The notes under the pieces were generated by a model, which was given only the letters and a program-made list of their open reading frames with translations, had not been told where the DNA came from and ran no database searches. The position numbers and the translations under genes are program-made. Of a stretch of DNA of 12,457 nucleotides, positions 1-6,538 are shown piece by piece. Source of the stretch: Christensenella sp. UBA4636 (GTDB taxonomy: Bacteria > Bacillota > Clostridia > Christensenellales > Borkfalkiaceae); contig DHMS01000007.1 of the NCBI GenBank assembly GCA_002405915.1, forward strand, positions 1 to 12,457. Direction: 5' to 3'. Each line of letters begins with the position of its first letter. Position 1 is the first letter of the stretch.

Positions 1-16
1 AGCGAGTGGTTTTCTT

Positions 17-1264
17 TTACAATAAAATATCGGCTTTCGTGAGAACGGGCTTCGCCGCGCCGCCGACTATCGTTGAAGGCGTATCATTGCAAGCTTGCTC
101 GACTTCTTGATACTTCCCGAATTTTTCTTCTATCTCTTCAACTTCTTTTTTAGTCGGTTTATGAGCGGCAAAATGTTGTCCTAACTCGGCTTCTTCGGCG
201 CTGTTGTCCTCCGCTTTTATCGTTTTGATATCTACTTCAAGAAACCTTGCCTCATCGATTTTTTCATCTATACTTGCCATTAAGCTGTCATCCGGAACGC
301 CGATGGCAAATTTTTGCTTTAACAAAGATAATTTTTGTCTATCTTCTTCACTGAATTTGCTATTTTTGCTTACCGCAATATCCTTGTTGTATTCGCTTAT
401 CGCGTTCTCCGTTTCTTCGATTTCGGAAGATTTCGGCAAACCTAACGGATAACGTGCATTTATTTCCGCCTTCTTTTCTTCTTTTTCGCTTATTCCGCTC
501 AACATTCTCTCGTAATTAGTCCACTTCGTCAACACGACGTTTTTCGTCTGCGCGGCGGAAATTTTTGAGGATATATCGTCGATTGTTTTGTTGTATTCTT
601 CGAACTTTTTATATTTTTCAACCAAACCGCTACGAACGCTTTCCAAGTTGCTTATTTTCTCTTTTAACGTTTGTATGGCTTCTCTTTCGTCTTGAATTAA
701 CCCGGCAGACAACCTTTGCTTTTTGTATTCTTTCGACTTTTTTTCAAGCCTGTCGATAGCGGCTTCGAAACTGCTTTCGTCATCGTTTCCTTCAAGAAAG
801 CTCTTTAATTTCGTGTTTATTCCGTCGGTGGCAGACAACTCGAAATCGCGATCGCTAAGAAAAACTGTACGCTCAAACGATTCTTTATCTATTTCGAATA
901 TAACCTCGCCTATATTGTCCGCTAAATCTTCGCACAGTATGCCGTTTTTATAAACCCTCGTTACATCTTTCGTATTACTGGTTTTATCAAATTCTCTTTC
1001 TATTTTATACTCGTCGCCTTCGCATTCGAAAACGACGTTTCCGCCGTATGCGCCGCCGTTGAACGGACAAAAATGCGCGCGGTCGTTGAACTTACTGTTT
1101 TTTCTCGTGGAATCCATGCCGAAAAACATAGCTTCCAAAAAAGCCGCTAAAGTTGTTTTCCCGTATCCGTTCTCTCGGCATACGCTCGTCAATCCGTCCT
1201 TGAATTGTATATCCTTTTTTGAAAACTTGCCGAAGTTAATTATGTAACACGATTTTAGCTTCAT
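17..1264 (-). CDS. SbcC/Rad50/YhaN-like ATPase, N-terminal half only
   Basis: This encodes the P-loop half of an SMC-like ATPase that would work with the upstream nuclease in processing DNA ends. Residues 1-38 hold the SbcC-like opening (MKLKSCYIINFGKF) and a Walker A segment, ENGYGKTT at 31-38; the usual first glycine of the P-loop is Arg30. PFNGGAYGG (67-75) and EIDKESFERTVFLS fit the YhaN/SbcC group. From about residue 165 the protein is charged and coiled-coil-like. I chose the ATG at 1264 because it overlaps the sbcD stop (ATGA) and has GGGAGGAAA about 8 bases upstream; a start 13 codons earlier is inside sbcD and poorer. Family members usually run 600-1000 residues and carry signature and Walker B motifs in the C-terminal half. 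Here TAA stops the frame at residue 415, inside or just after the first coil. A split gene, pseudogene, sequencing frameshift or real short form are all possible; only 16 bases remain to the window edge. Confidence 0.8.
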   Translation of the reverse strand: MKLKSCYIINFGKFSKKDIQFKDGLTSVCRENGYGKTTLAAFLEAMFFGMDSTRKNSKFNDRAHFCPFNGGAYGGNVVFECEGDEYKIEREFDKTSNTKDVTRVYKNGILCEDLADNIGEVIFEIDKESFERTVFLSDRDFELSATDGINTKLKSFLEGNDDESSFEAAIDRLEKKSKEYKKQRLSAGLIQDEREAIQTLKEKISNLESVRSGLVEKYKKFEEYNKTIDDISSKISAAQTKNVVLTKWTNYERMLSGISEKEEKKAEINARYPLGLPKSSEIEETENAISEYNKDIAVSKNSKFSEEDRQKLSLLKQKFAIGVPDDSLMASIDEKIDEARFLEVDIKTIKAEDNSAEEAELGQHFAAHKPTKKEVEEIEEKFGKYQEVEQACNDTPSTIVGGAAKPVLTKADILL

Positions 1265-2325
1265 AAGTCTATTTCCTCCCCGCTCAACGCCTTTAACCCG
1301 CAACGGATAATCATCTTTTTATCGTCGTCAGATATATCTGCGGAAGCAAAAACGTTTCTTACAAATTCGCTTTTCAGCGATACGCCTTTTGCAAATGCTT
1401 CGACATCGATTTTTTTCGTCGTTTTATCTTTAACGCTAACGAAAAAACATTTGTTAGCAAGATACTTTTCAATATCTTTGCCCATATTATCCGTTTCAAT
1501 ATCGACTTCGCCGACAAGGTTTACGCGATAAATGTTTTCCTTTTCAAACTTAAATTTTTCGATTATTAAATTAAAAGCGGAGTAAGCGTCCTTTGCTTCG
1601 GAAATATCCGCGTCTACCTCTATGATTTTTCTTTCCGCAAAATCGATAAACTCGCGTTCCAATTTGTTGCTTGCCGTATCTATAAGGATAAAGCCATGGT
1701 CGCCCGTTTCGTCAAAACCTCTGCCTTCAAGACAGCCGCTATATGCATATTCGCCGCGTTCGTCTATACGCCCCGATTGCAACTTATGCACGTGACCTAA
1801 CGCAAGGTAATCGATATTTTTATTACGAAGTTTTTTAAGACAAACTTTTTCAACGCCCGCGGTATCGGCAATCTGCCCATGCAAAACGACGATATTCTTT
1901 TTATCGGGGTTTAGTTCGAGAGAAGAATACAATGAAGTCGCATTGCCAGCCGTCATTTCTATACCGCTAATAACTATATCGCCGTATTCGAACGCCGTCC
2001 AACTCGTGCCGAACGTTTTCAAATTTTTTATATCGTCGCAGACGTAACCGCCGGAGTCATGATTGCCTTTAAGATAGAGAAAATCGATTTGCGGGTGTTT
2101 CTGCACGATACTGTAAAAGAAGTCTTTATCTTTCTTGAACGGTATGTCGTAGTCGAAAACGTCGCCGGCTAATATTATAACCGAAACGCCGTTATCCGCG
2201 GCATAATCCACCATTCGCGAAAAAGTGTTTCTTATTTCCGTTTTCCTTTTCTCGGCAATTTCCTTAGGAAACTTAGAATCCATTTTTGAACCGAGGTGGA
2301 TATCTGCGGCGTGTATTATTTTCAT
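1261..2325 (-). CDS. SbcD/Mre11/YhaO-like metallophosphoesterase nuclease
   Basis: A 354-residue calcineurin-like phosphoesterase of the SbcD/Mre11/YhaO group, expected to be a metal-dependent DNA nuclease acting with the SbcC-like ATPase encoded next. All five metal-site motifs are visible: DIH (8-10), GD (54-55), GNHD (87-90), HG with His149, and GHVH (177-180). YSGCLEGRGFDETGDHGF at about 195-212 is typical of this family after the phosphoesterase core. The C-terminal third is the less conserved cap/ATPase-docking region. I chose ATG at 2325 because GAGGGAG lies seven bases upstream and the protein then opens directly with MKIIHAADIHLGS; the start six codons earlier would place the ribosome binding site inside the gene. 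The stop overlaps the ATPase start by four bases, so the two are translationally coupled. A consensus promoter lies about 80 bases upstream. Confidence 0.92.
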   Translation of the reverse strand: MKIIHAADIHLGSKMDSKFPKEIAEKRKTEIRNTFSRMVDYAADNGVSVIILAGDVFDYDIPFKKDKDFFYSIVQKHPQIDFLYLKGNHDSGGYVCDDIKNLKTFGTSWTAFEYGDIVISGIEMTAGNATSLYSSLELNPDKKNIVVLHGQIADTAGVEKVCLKKLRNKNIDYLALGHVHKLQSGRIDERGEYAYSGCLEGRGFDETGDHGFILIDTASNKLEREFIDFAERKIIEVDADISEAKDAYSAFNLIIEKFKFEKENIYRVNLVGEVDIETDNMGKDIEKYLANKCFFVSVKDKTTKKIDVEAFAKGVSLKSEFVRNVFASADISDDDKKMIIRCGLKALSGEEIDL

Positions 2326-2402
2326 AAAAATGCTCCCTCTCATGTAAATTTTGTAGTCAAGTACGCTATCGGTAAAGGTCTTACTTGCTATCTATGTAAA
2401 AT

Positions 2403-2431
2403 ATTATATCATCTTCGATACGCTTTGTCAA
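2403..2431 (-). promoter_or_regulatory. Consensus sigma-A-type promoter for the sbcDC-like pair
   Basis: On the minus strand TTGACA (2431-2426) is separated by exactly 17 bases from TATAAT (2408-2403). Both hexamers are perfect consensus. The predicted start near 2396 leaves a leader of about 70 bases before the sbcD-like ATG. No operator or LexA-like box is obvious, which suggests strong constitutive expression. Confidence 0.9.
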
Positions 2432-2464
2432 TATTAGCCGTCAACTTTGATTTACTTAAAAATC

Positions 2465-2504
2465 AAAAATTCCTCGACTGAGCAATAAACGGCTCTGCGA
2501 GGAA
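2465..2504 (-). terminator. Rho-independent terminator after the MmcQ/YjbR-like gene
   Basis: Minus-strand stem of seven perfect pairs (TTCCTCG 2504-2498 with CGAGGAA 2476-2470), then an internal loop, then GAGC/GCTC around an eight-base loop, followed by TTTTT (2469-2465) and a second T run. It begins five bases after the stop of the 2510-2863 gene and separates it from the sbcDC promoter. Confidence 0.85.
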
Positions 2505-2509
2505 ATTGT

Positions 2510-2863
2510 TTATTTCGTTTTTAATACCGCATTATAACTTACATCCGTCAGAAGTTTGATTTTTTCGCCGTCGGCGCGGGACAAAAGAACCGATATCCAG
2601 TGCGTTTTGTTCATGTGGTACGCGGGGAATACGGAAATGCCGTCTATAAAGTCCGCTGAGATTTGCGGCGGGCATTTTAGGTTGATTACTTCCTCTTTGT
2701 CGCCGCTTAGACCAAACTTTGTGGACGGAACGGACATGTAGAGCGCAAACCATTTTTTGCTTTCCTTTACGCGAAAGACTTCCGAGTCGAAATCGTCGAA
2801 AGGAGTATCGGGAGAAACGCCGTAAACGGATAAAACGTGTTTTTCAAAATCTTTCTTTTTCAT
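2510..2863 (-). CDS. MmcQ/YjbR family protein
   Basis: A 117-residue protein of the MmcQ/YjbR family (CyaY-like fold, often annotated as DNA-binding; cellular role poorly defined). The diagnostic stretch is YHMNKTHWISV at about residues 82-92, close to the family's conserved HxNKxHW signature. VFRVKESKKWFALYM near 29-43 and INLKCPP near 60-66 match the strands around the family's proposed binding cleft. The length is normal for the family. The ATG at 2863 gives a full-length domain, although the ribosome binding site is weak (GGTAAA region). It lies 55 bases after the CmpB-like gene on the same strand, with a terminator-like hairpin between, so it may depend on read-through. No separate promoter is visible. 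It has its own downstream terminator. Confidence 0.88.
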   Translation of the reverse strand: MKKKDFEKHVLSVYGVSPDTPFDDFDSEVFRVKESKKWFALYMSVPSTKFGLSGDKEEVINLKCPPQISADFIDGISVFPAYHMNKTHWISVLLSRADGEKIKLLTDVSYNAVLKTK

Positions 2864-2885
2864 AAAAATTTACCGATAAAAGAGT

Positions 2886-2914
2886 AAAAACCGCGTTATA
2901 AGTCGATTATCGCG
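2886..2914 (-). terminator. Terminator-like hairpin, repeat family copy 1
   Basis: It starts four bases after the CmpB-like stop. The minus-strand stem is CGCG/CGCG plus ATAA/TTAT around loop TCGAC with an AA bulge, followed by GTTTTTA. The core GATAATCGACTTATA (2911-2897) recurs exactly at two other places in the window and in a variant form at a third. Confidence 0.75.
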
Positions 2915-2918
2915 CATT

Positions 2919-3695
2919 TTAATTATTTTCAGTTTCCGCGTTCTGCTCTGTAGCGGCGGCTTTTTTAGCGTTCTTCTTTTCGGTGAGAGCCGCTTTGAAT
3001 TCCGCAAAAGATTTGTATTTTTTAGTGGACATCGTAGGGAACGCCGCGACTATGCGGCGAGCGAATACGGAAGCACCTTTAGTGAGTTTTTCCTTTGCGG
3101 CGATAAGCGACAACGTTCCGTCCGCAAAAGGCTTGCCTATCTTGTCGGAAGCGGCGTGAATTTTTGTATTCAACGCGTCGATTGCTTTAAGGCGATTGTT
3201 GAGTTTTACGATTGTCGCGACCGTGCCTATGCAGTCGATTACCGCAAGCGACAATAGGACGATTACGATGATTTTTGTAGGCGTTACGGGCAAAATTTCG
3301 ATAAATTTATCGACGAGAGGGAATATTATTTTGACCGCAGCTATGCACACAAGCCCCCACAAAAGCGAAAACCTTGCGCAAATGTAGCCGCCCACGTTCC
3401 AACGCTCTTTCGAGTAATCCCACCATTTGTGATGGAAAACTTTTTCGAGAACGAAGCCCGTTACGAGTTCCAAAAGCGTTGGCAAAATAAAACTTACCGC
3501 GACAAGCACCGCGTCGTTTTCGATTAGCCCGGTGACGAAATGCACGCCCGCCACCCCGAAGCCGTAAATGGGGCAAACGGGTCCGTTCAAAAACCCGCGG
3601 TTGACGAACTTGCCGTCCTTATATGCGGCGAAGCACACTTCGCTGCACCACCCCAAAAACGCAAAAATCAAAAAATAGATACAAAATTCGTACAT
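2919..3695 (-). CDS. CmpB-like (putative ABC transporter type IV) membrane protein
   Basis: A 258-residue membrane protein of the family named ABC_trans_CmpB / putative ABC-transporter type IV. The name is historical and no transport function is established for most members. Recognisable blocks are FLGWCSEV (14-21), RGFLNGPVCPIYGFG (33-47), LLELVTGFVLEKVFHHKWWDYS (75-96) and GGYICARFSLLWG (102-114). About five hydrophobic segments lie between residues 1 and 160. The last 90 residues are a basic, Lys/Ala-rich cytoplasmic tail that ends in an acidic patch. The ATG at 3695 has AAAGGACGGAGA directly upstream. A good promoter lies 45-75 bases upstream, and the leader contains a GC-rich hairpin. 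It is transcribed divergently from the TetR operon and precedes the MmcQ/YjbR-like gene. Function unknown. Confidence 0.9.
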   Translation of the reverse strand: MYEFCIYFLIFAFLGWCSEVCFAAYKDGKFVNRGFLNGPVCPIYGFGVAGVHFVTGLIENDAVLVAVSFILPTLLELVTGFVLEKVFHHKWWDYSKERWNVGGYICARFSLLWGLVCIAAVKIIFPLVDKFIEILPVTPTKIIVIVLLSLAVIDCIGTVATIVKLNNRLKAIDALNTKIHAASDKIGKPFADGTLSLIAAKEKLTKGASVFARRIVAAFPTMSTKKYKSFAEFKAALTEKKNAKKAAATEQNAETENN

Positions 3696-3710
3696 ATTCT
3701 CCGTCCTTTC

Positions 3711-3732
3711 GCCGCTTTCGCGCGGCTTTTTT
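3711..3732. other. GC-rich hairpin in the divergent intergenic region
   Basis: GCCGC (3711-3715) pairs with GCGGC (3722-3726) around a six-base loop. Read on the plus strand it is followed by TTTTTT, like a terminator; read on the minus strand it lies in the leader of the CmpB-like gene just before its ribosome binding site. It could block antisense transcription or stabilise the leader; the role is inferred only. Confidence 0.5.
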
Positions 3733-3740
3733 ACAGTCTT

Positions 3741-3769
3741 ATTTTATCCGATTTATATGCCTTTGTCAA
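3741..3769 (-). promoter_or_regulatory. Promoter for the CmpB-like gene
   Basis: Minus strand: TTGACA (3769-3764), 17-base spacer, TAAAAT (3746-3741). The start would fall near 3734, giving a leader of about 40 bases that contains the 3711-3726 hairpin. It is back to back with the TetR operon promoter, about 60 bases away. Confidence 0.82.
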
Positions 3770-3829
3770 GACAAAATGAAAAAATTTGTTTTTTACCGAT
3801 AAGAAACGCGATTTTTATCCGAATTTTGC

Positions 3830-3858
3830 TTGCAATCTTAAAATTTCGGTGCTATAAT
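3830..3858 (+). promoter_or_regulatory. Promoter of the TetR-DUF998-GNAT operon
   Basis: Plus strand: TTGCAA (3830-3835), 17-base spacer, perfect TATAAT (3853-3858). The predicted start lies near 3865, inside the palindrome at 3862-3879, which fits autorepression by the first gene. Confidence 0.82.
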
Positions 3859-3861
3859 ACA

Positions 3862-3879
3862 AACTAACGAGCGGTAGTT
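3862..3879. promoter_or_regulatory. Probable TetR-family operator
   Basis: AACTAACGAGCGGTAGTT is an 18-base dyad: AACTA/TAGTT outer arms and CG/CG inner pairs, with mismatches at one flanking pair and the central pair. It begins three bases after the -10 box and covers the expected transcription start, the usual placement for a TetR-type autorepressor. The assignment to the gene at 3922 is inferred from position. Confidence 0.65.
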
Positions 3880-3921
3880 AATTTGATACCGTGCGATAGC
3901 AAAACGAAAAAAGGATATTTT

Positions 3922-4536
3922 ATGAACGACAAAAGAACGGAAGAAATAATTGCGGCAACGTTGGAGCTTGCCTCTCAAAAAGGGCTAAAAAGCGTATCGA
4001 TGAACATGATAGCGGACAAAATCGGCATAAAAAAGCCGTCGCTTTACAATCATTTTTCATCAAAACAGGAGCTTGTGCAAGCTTGTTACGAGTTTTTGCG
4101 CGAAAAAGCAAAGCAAGCGACCGCCATAAGCTCAATCGATTACGGAGCTTTATGCAAAGACAAGACGGCGGAAGAAGTTTTGAAAACCGCGGTGAACGGT
4201 TATATTTTGCTTACAAGCCAGCAAGGCATGCGCGCGTTTTACAAAATTATATATTCCGAAAGGTGCTTCGAACCTACGGCGGCGAAAATTCTCGTCGAAG
4301 AAACGGACAAAATGATTGTCGCTACGAAGCAACTTTTCTACGCGCTCGAAGTGCATAAAAAGTTGCATTTCAACGATATCGATATGAGCGCGCGCTTTTT
4401 TGCCCTTAACGTTCACGCGCTTACCGACTATATCGAAGATAAAAAACTTTCGGGTATAATAGACGACGAAAAAACGGCAAAAAGTGCAATTAACGAATAT
4501 ATAGACTGGTTTTGCAAGGAAAACGCAGTAAAATAA
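3922..4536 (+). CDS. TetR/AcrR family transcriptional regulator
   Basis: A 204-residue one-component repressor. The N-terminal helix-turn-helix is clear: residues 8-55 include LASQKGLKSVSMNMIADKIG followed by IKKPSLYNHFSSKQELV, the standard TetR recognition-helix and YxHFxxK pattern. The rest is an all-helical ligand and dimerisation domain with no recognisable ligand class. I chose ATG at 3922 because AAGGAT lies five bases upstream; the longer TTG-initiated frame from 3883 overlaps the operator and lacks a ribosome binding site. It is the first gene of an operon with the DUF998 and GNAT genes, with 33- and 12-base gaps, and a palindrome covers the promoter start. Autoregulation, released by an unknown small molecule, is the simplest reading. 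Confidence 0.92.
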   Translation: MNDKRTEEIIAATLELASQKGLKSVSMNMIADKIGIKKPSLYNHFSSKQELVQACYEFLREKAKQATAISSIDYGALCKDKTAEEVLKTAVNGYILLTSQQGMRAFYKIIYSERCFEPTAAKILVEETDKMIVATKQLFYALEVHKKLHFNDIDMSARFFALNVHALTDYIEDKKLSGIIDDEKTAKSAINEYIDWFCKENAVK

Positions 4537-4569
4537 AAGGCTCGAATTTATATAAAAGAAGGCAAAAAA

Positions 4570-5223
4570 ATGAAAAGAAAATTGATAAACTATTTAGGCT
4601 TGACGGGCGTTTTGAGCTTCCTATCGTACACGGCGGCTGTCGTGTTTTCGCCGCTCGCCTACCCCGGGTACGTATGGACAGAGCAAGCGGTAAGCGATTT
4701 GAGCGCGGAGTCCGCGCCCTCGCTCTCCTTATGGAACAAGCTAAGCAGCCTTTACAACGCTTGCGAAGTTTTGTGCGCGGTGTGCGTTGCGATAGGCATT
4801 CAAGGCAAGAAAAGCAAAACTTTGCGGATAGGCGTTTATCTGTTTGCGGCGATGGAATTTATTTCTGCCGTCGGATATCGCGCGTTTCCGCTCACGGAAA
4901 GCGGTTTTAGCGGGAGTTTTCAGGACGTTATGCACATTATCGTGACGGCTTTGGTCGTTTTATTATCGATAATTTCGCTCGCGACGATAATTGTAGCGGG
5001 CGTGAAAGACAAAACCTGCCGCTCCTACGCGATTTGCGCCGCCGTTGCGCTCACAATGATGCTCGTAGGCGCGCTCGGAATGAAAATCGTACCGACCAAA
5101 TACTTCGGAATAGTAGAAAGATTCAGCGTTTTTGCGGCTACGGGATTTAACGCCGCGCTCGGCATTCACCTCTTTTTCTCAAAAAGCGAACCGAGCGAAA
5201 CGCCCGTAAAAAATTTACAATAA
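4570..5223 (+). CDS. DUF998 family membrane protein
   Basis: A 217-residue integral membrane protein of the DUF998 family; the function is unknown. Six hydrophobic segments are visible at roughly 9-30, 58-78, 85-105, 119-143, 152-171 and 182-203. The WTEQAVSDLSAESAPS stretch (about 36-51) after the first helix and the FPLTESG and FGIVERFSVF segments are typical of the family, which often has an acidic loop and conserved ExFSxxx near the last helix. The C-terminus is short and soluble. The ATG at 4570 follows AGAAGGC with a seven-base gap. It is the middle gene of the TetR operon, so it probably contributes to whatever stress or compound the regulator senses. Transport or envelope modification would both fit; neither is shown. 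Confidence 0.88.
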   Translation: MKRKLINYLGLTGVLSFLSYTAAVVFSPLAYPGYVWTEQAVSDLSAESAPSLSLWNKLSSLYNACEVLCAVCVAIGIQGKKSKTLRIGVYLFAAMEFISAVGYRAFPLTESGFSGSFQDVMHIIVTALVVLLSIISLATIIVAGVKDKTCRSYAICAAVALTMMLVGALGMKIVPTKYFGIVERFSVFAATGFNAALGIHLFFSKSEPSETPVKNLQ

Positions 5224-5235
5224 AGGATATAAAAA

Positions 5236-5862
5236 ATGGACAAAAATTATACAATCAAACTTGAAACAGAAAGCGACCGCCGCGAAACGGAAAACCTCGT
5301 GCGCGAAGCATTCTGGAACGTTTATCGCCCGGGCGCGCAAGAACATTACGTTCTACACCGTTTCCGCGACGATAAAGACTTTGTACCCGAACTGGATTTC
5401 GTTATGGAAAAAGACGGCAAACTCATTGCTCAAATTATTTTCGTGAAAGCGGAAATCACGCTCGACGCGGGCGTAAAATTACCGATTTTAACTTTCGGTC
5501 CGATAGGCGTTCTGCCCGAATACAAACGGCAAGGTTACGGCAAAAAACTGCTCGATTACGCTATCGAAAAAGCCGAAAAGTACGGCGCGGGCGCGCTCGT
5601 CATCACCGGCAACATCGGTTTTTACGGCAAAAGCGGATTTGTGCCGGCAAAAAATAAGGGCGTGCGTTATGCCTTTGACCCGTCCGCAGATTATCTCTTG
5701 ATAAAAGAGCTTAAAAAAGGCTTTTTGGACGGCGTTTCGGGAACGTACGCCGACCCGAAAGGCTACCTTGTCTGCGACGACGACCCCATAGGCTTTGAGG
5801 CCTTCGAAGCGACTTTCCCTAAAAAACAAAAACTCGTCTTATCGGGACAACTGTTTAGCTAA
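5236..5862 (+). CDS. GNAT family N-acetyltransferase (YhbS-like)
   Basis: A 208-residue Gcn5-related acyl-CoA-dependent acetyltransferase. The acetyl-CoA binding motif A is clear at about residues 93-107: FGPIGVLPEYKRQGYGKKLL, with the R/QxxGxG/A pyrophosphate loop as RQGYGK. VITGNIGFYGKSGFVPA (about 128-144) is the motif B region, in which YGKSGF is typical. The last 60 residues are an extension resembling the YhbS/predicted-acetyltransferase group. The substrate is unknown: small molecule, amino sugar or peptide N-terminus are all possible. AAAGGAT overlaps the preceding stop and is eight bases before ATG, so it is translationally close to DUF998. A strong terminator follows at 5921. The bases around its stop are duplicated with a 24-base period. 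Confidence 0.92.
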   Translation: MDKNYTIKLETESDRRETENLVREAFWNVYRPGAQEHYVLHRFRDDKDFVPELDFVMEKDGKLIAQIIFVKAEITLDAGVKLPILTFGPIGVLPEYKRQGYGKKLLDYAIEKAEKYGAGALVITGNIGFYGKSGFVPAKNKGVRYAFDPSADYLLIKELKKGFLDGVSGTYADPKGYLVCDDDPIGFEAFEATFPKKQKLVLSGQLFS

Positions 5863-5889
5863 AAACATAGGCAATTGTTTAGCTAAAAA
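5848..5889 (+). repeat. 24-base-period tandem duplication across a stop codon
   Basis: CAACTGTTTAGCTAAAAA (5848-5865) recurs 24 bases later as CAATTGTTTAGCTAAAAA (5872-5889), 17 of 18 identical. The first copy contains the GNAT stop codon, so the duplication repeats the last codons and stop in the trailer. Confidence 0.7.
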
Positions 5890-5920
5890 AAACAAAAGAA
5901 TAATTACCAAAACACAGCAA

Positions 5921-5950
5921 GGAGTCGGGCATTCGCCCGACTCCTTTTTT
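5921..5950 (+). terminator. Terminator of the TetR-DUF998-GNAT operon
   Basis: A ten-base-pair perfect stem, GGAGTCGGGC (5921-5930) with GCCCGACTCC (5935-5944), a four-base loop ATTC, then six T. It is a textbook intrinsic terminator 58 bases after the GNAT stop. Confidence 0.95.
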
Positions 5951-5963
5951 ACACAAACGGCAC

Positions 5964-6000
5964 AAAAGTGCCGAATAATCGGCTTATAGCGGCACTTTTT
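5964..6000. terminator. Bidirectional terminator, repeat family copy 2
   Basis: AAAAGTGCCG (5964-5973) pairs with CGGCACTTTT (5990-5999), then ATAA/TTAT around loop TCGGC with a small internal loop. T runs follow in both directions. It sits between convergent genes, five bases after the stop of the minus-strand gene at 6005, and is the second hairpin after the plus-strand operon. The core AATAATCGGCTTATA is a two-base variant of the family core. Confidence 0.85.
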
Positions 6001-6004
6001 GTTT

Positions 6005-6208
6005 TTACAACCTTTCAAAAATAATTTTCTTTTCTTTTAGGAAAATTTTCTTTACTTTGTATCCAAAGCTTTCAAGTTCCTTTTTGCAATTCAAAAAAGA
6101 ATGGTCTGTTTCCACTTCCGCGATTTCGCTTATTTCTTTAAAAGTAAGCGTGAGAGAAGGAAGCGCGGAGCTTTCGATATACTTCCATAATGCGTCGTAT
6201 TTACTCAT
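6005..6208 (-). CDS. Small DUF7662-like protein
   Basis: A 67-residue basic protein. The opening MSKYDALWKYIESS followed by LTLTFKEISEIA, the HSFLNCKKELESFGYKVKKI block (about 36-55) and the closing EKKIIFERL resemble small proteins now grouped as DUF7662; I give that name from memory of the pattern and am not certain of it. The predicted fold is short helices with a C-terminal beta hairpin, and the function is unknown. It starts three bases after the TfoX-N stop, with AAAGGTG six bases before its ATG inside that gene, so the two are co-translated. It is the last gene of the long minus-strand run and ends at the hairpin at 5964-6000. Confidence 0.72.
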   Translation of the reverse strand: MSKYDALWKYIESSALPSLTLTFKEISEIAEVETDHSFLNCKKELESFGYKVKKIFLKEKKIIFERL

Positions 6209-6211
6209 AGC

Positions 6212-6538
6212 TTACACCTTTTTGCAAGATTTGCTGGGTTTTCTCGGCGGCGTGATTTTTTCGAGAACGGATACCGTCAAGTCGAATTTCTCATCGTCGG
6301 GGTCTATCGCGAAGTGTTCTTTCGCGCCGTCGTAAGGGTATCTCTTCTCTGCTTCGTCGCCTAAAATTTCCTTTGTTTCGGGCAAAATTTTCACAAAAAC
6401 GGTATCGTCGCAAACGAGCAGAATAGGCTTTTCGTCTACGTAAACCATATATTCGCCGAACATCTTTTTGCAATCGATTTTTCCGTCCGTCTTGACTTTT
6501 TCCAAAACGTATTCTATAAATTCCTTAGAAGTAGCCAT
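6212..6538 (-). CDS. TfoX/Sxy N-terminal domain protein
   Basis: A 108-residue protein that consists only of the TfoX N-terminal domain. The signature is KKMFGEYMVYVDEKPILLVCDDTVFVKI at about residues 24-51, followed by PYDGAKEHFAI (about 68-78). In gamma-proteobacteria TfoX/Sxy proteins with an additional C-terminal domain control natural competence; stand-alone N-terminal domains in Bacillota are common and not known to do this. The C-terminus is basic (PPRKPSKSCKK). A very good AAGGAGG lies seven bases before ATG at 6538, which overlaps the stop of the preceding gene by one base (TAATG), so the two are translationally coupled. Confidence 0.88.
   Translation of the reverse strand: MATSKEFIEYVLEKVKTDGKIDCKKMFGEYMVYVDEKPILLVCDDTVFVKILPETKEILGDEAEKRYPYDGAKEHFAIDPDDEKFDLTVSVLEKITPPRKPSKSCKKV

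Noticed and set aside
1265..1303. Longer SbcC-like protein with 13 extra residues
   Set aside because: The extension is encoded inside the sbcD-like gene, is not family-like, and the ATGA overlap at 1261-1264 with a strong ribosome binding site fixes the start.
3883..3921. Longer TetR protein starting at TTG 3883
   Set aside because: It would overlap the operator and the expected transcription start, and has no ribosome binding site; ATG 3922 has AAGGAT at good spacing.
6212..6538. Natural-competence regulator TfoX/Sxy
   Set aside because: Only the N-terminal domain is present and no competence genes are in the window; regulator function is established for gamma-proteobacterial two-domain proteins.
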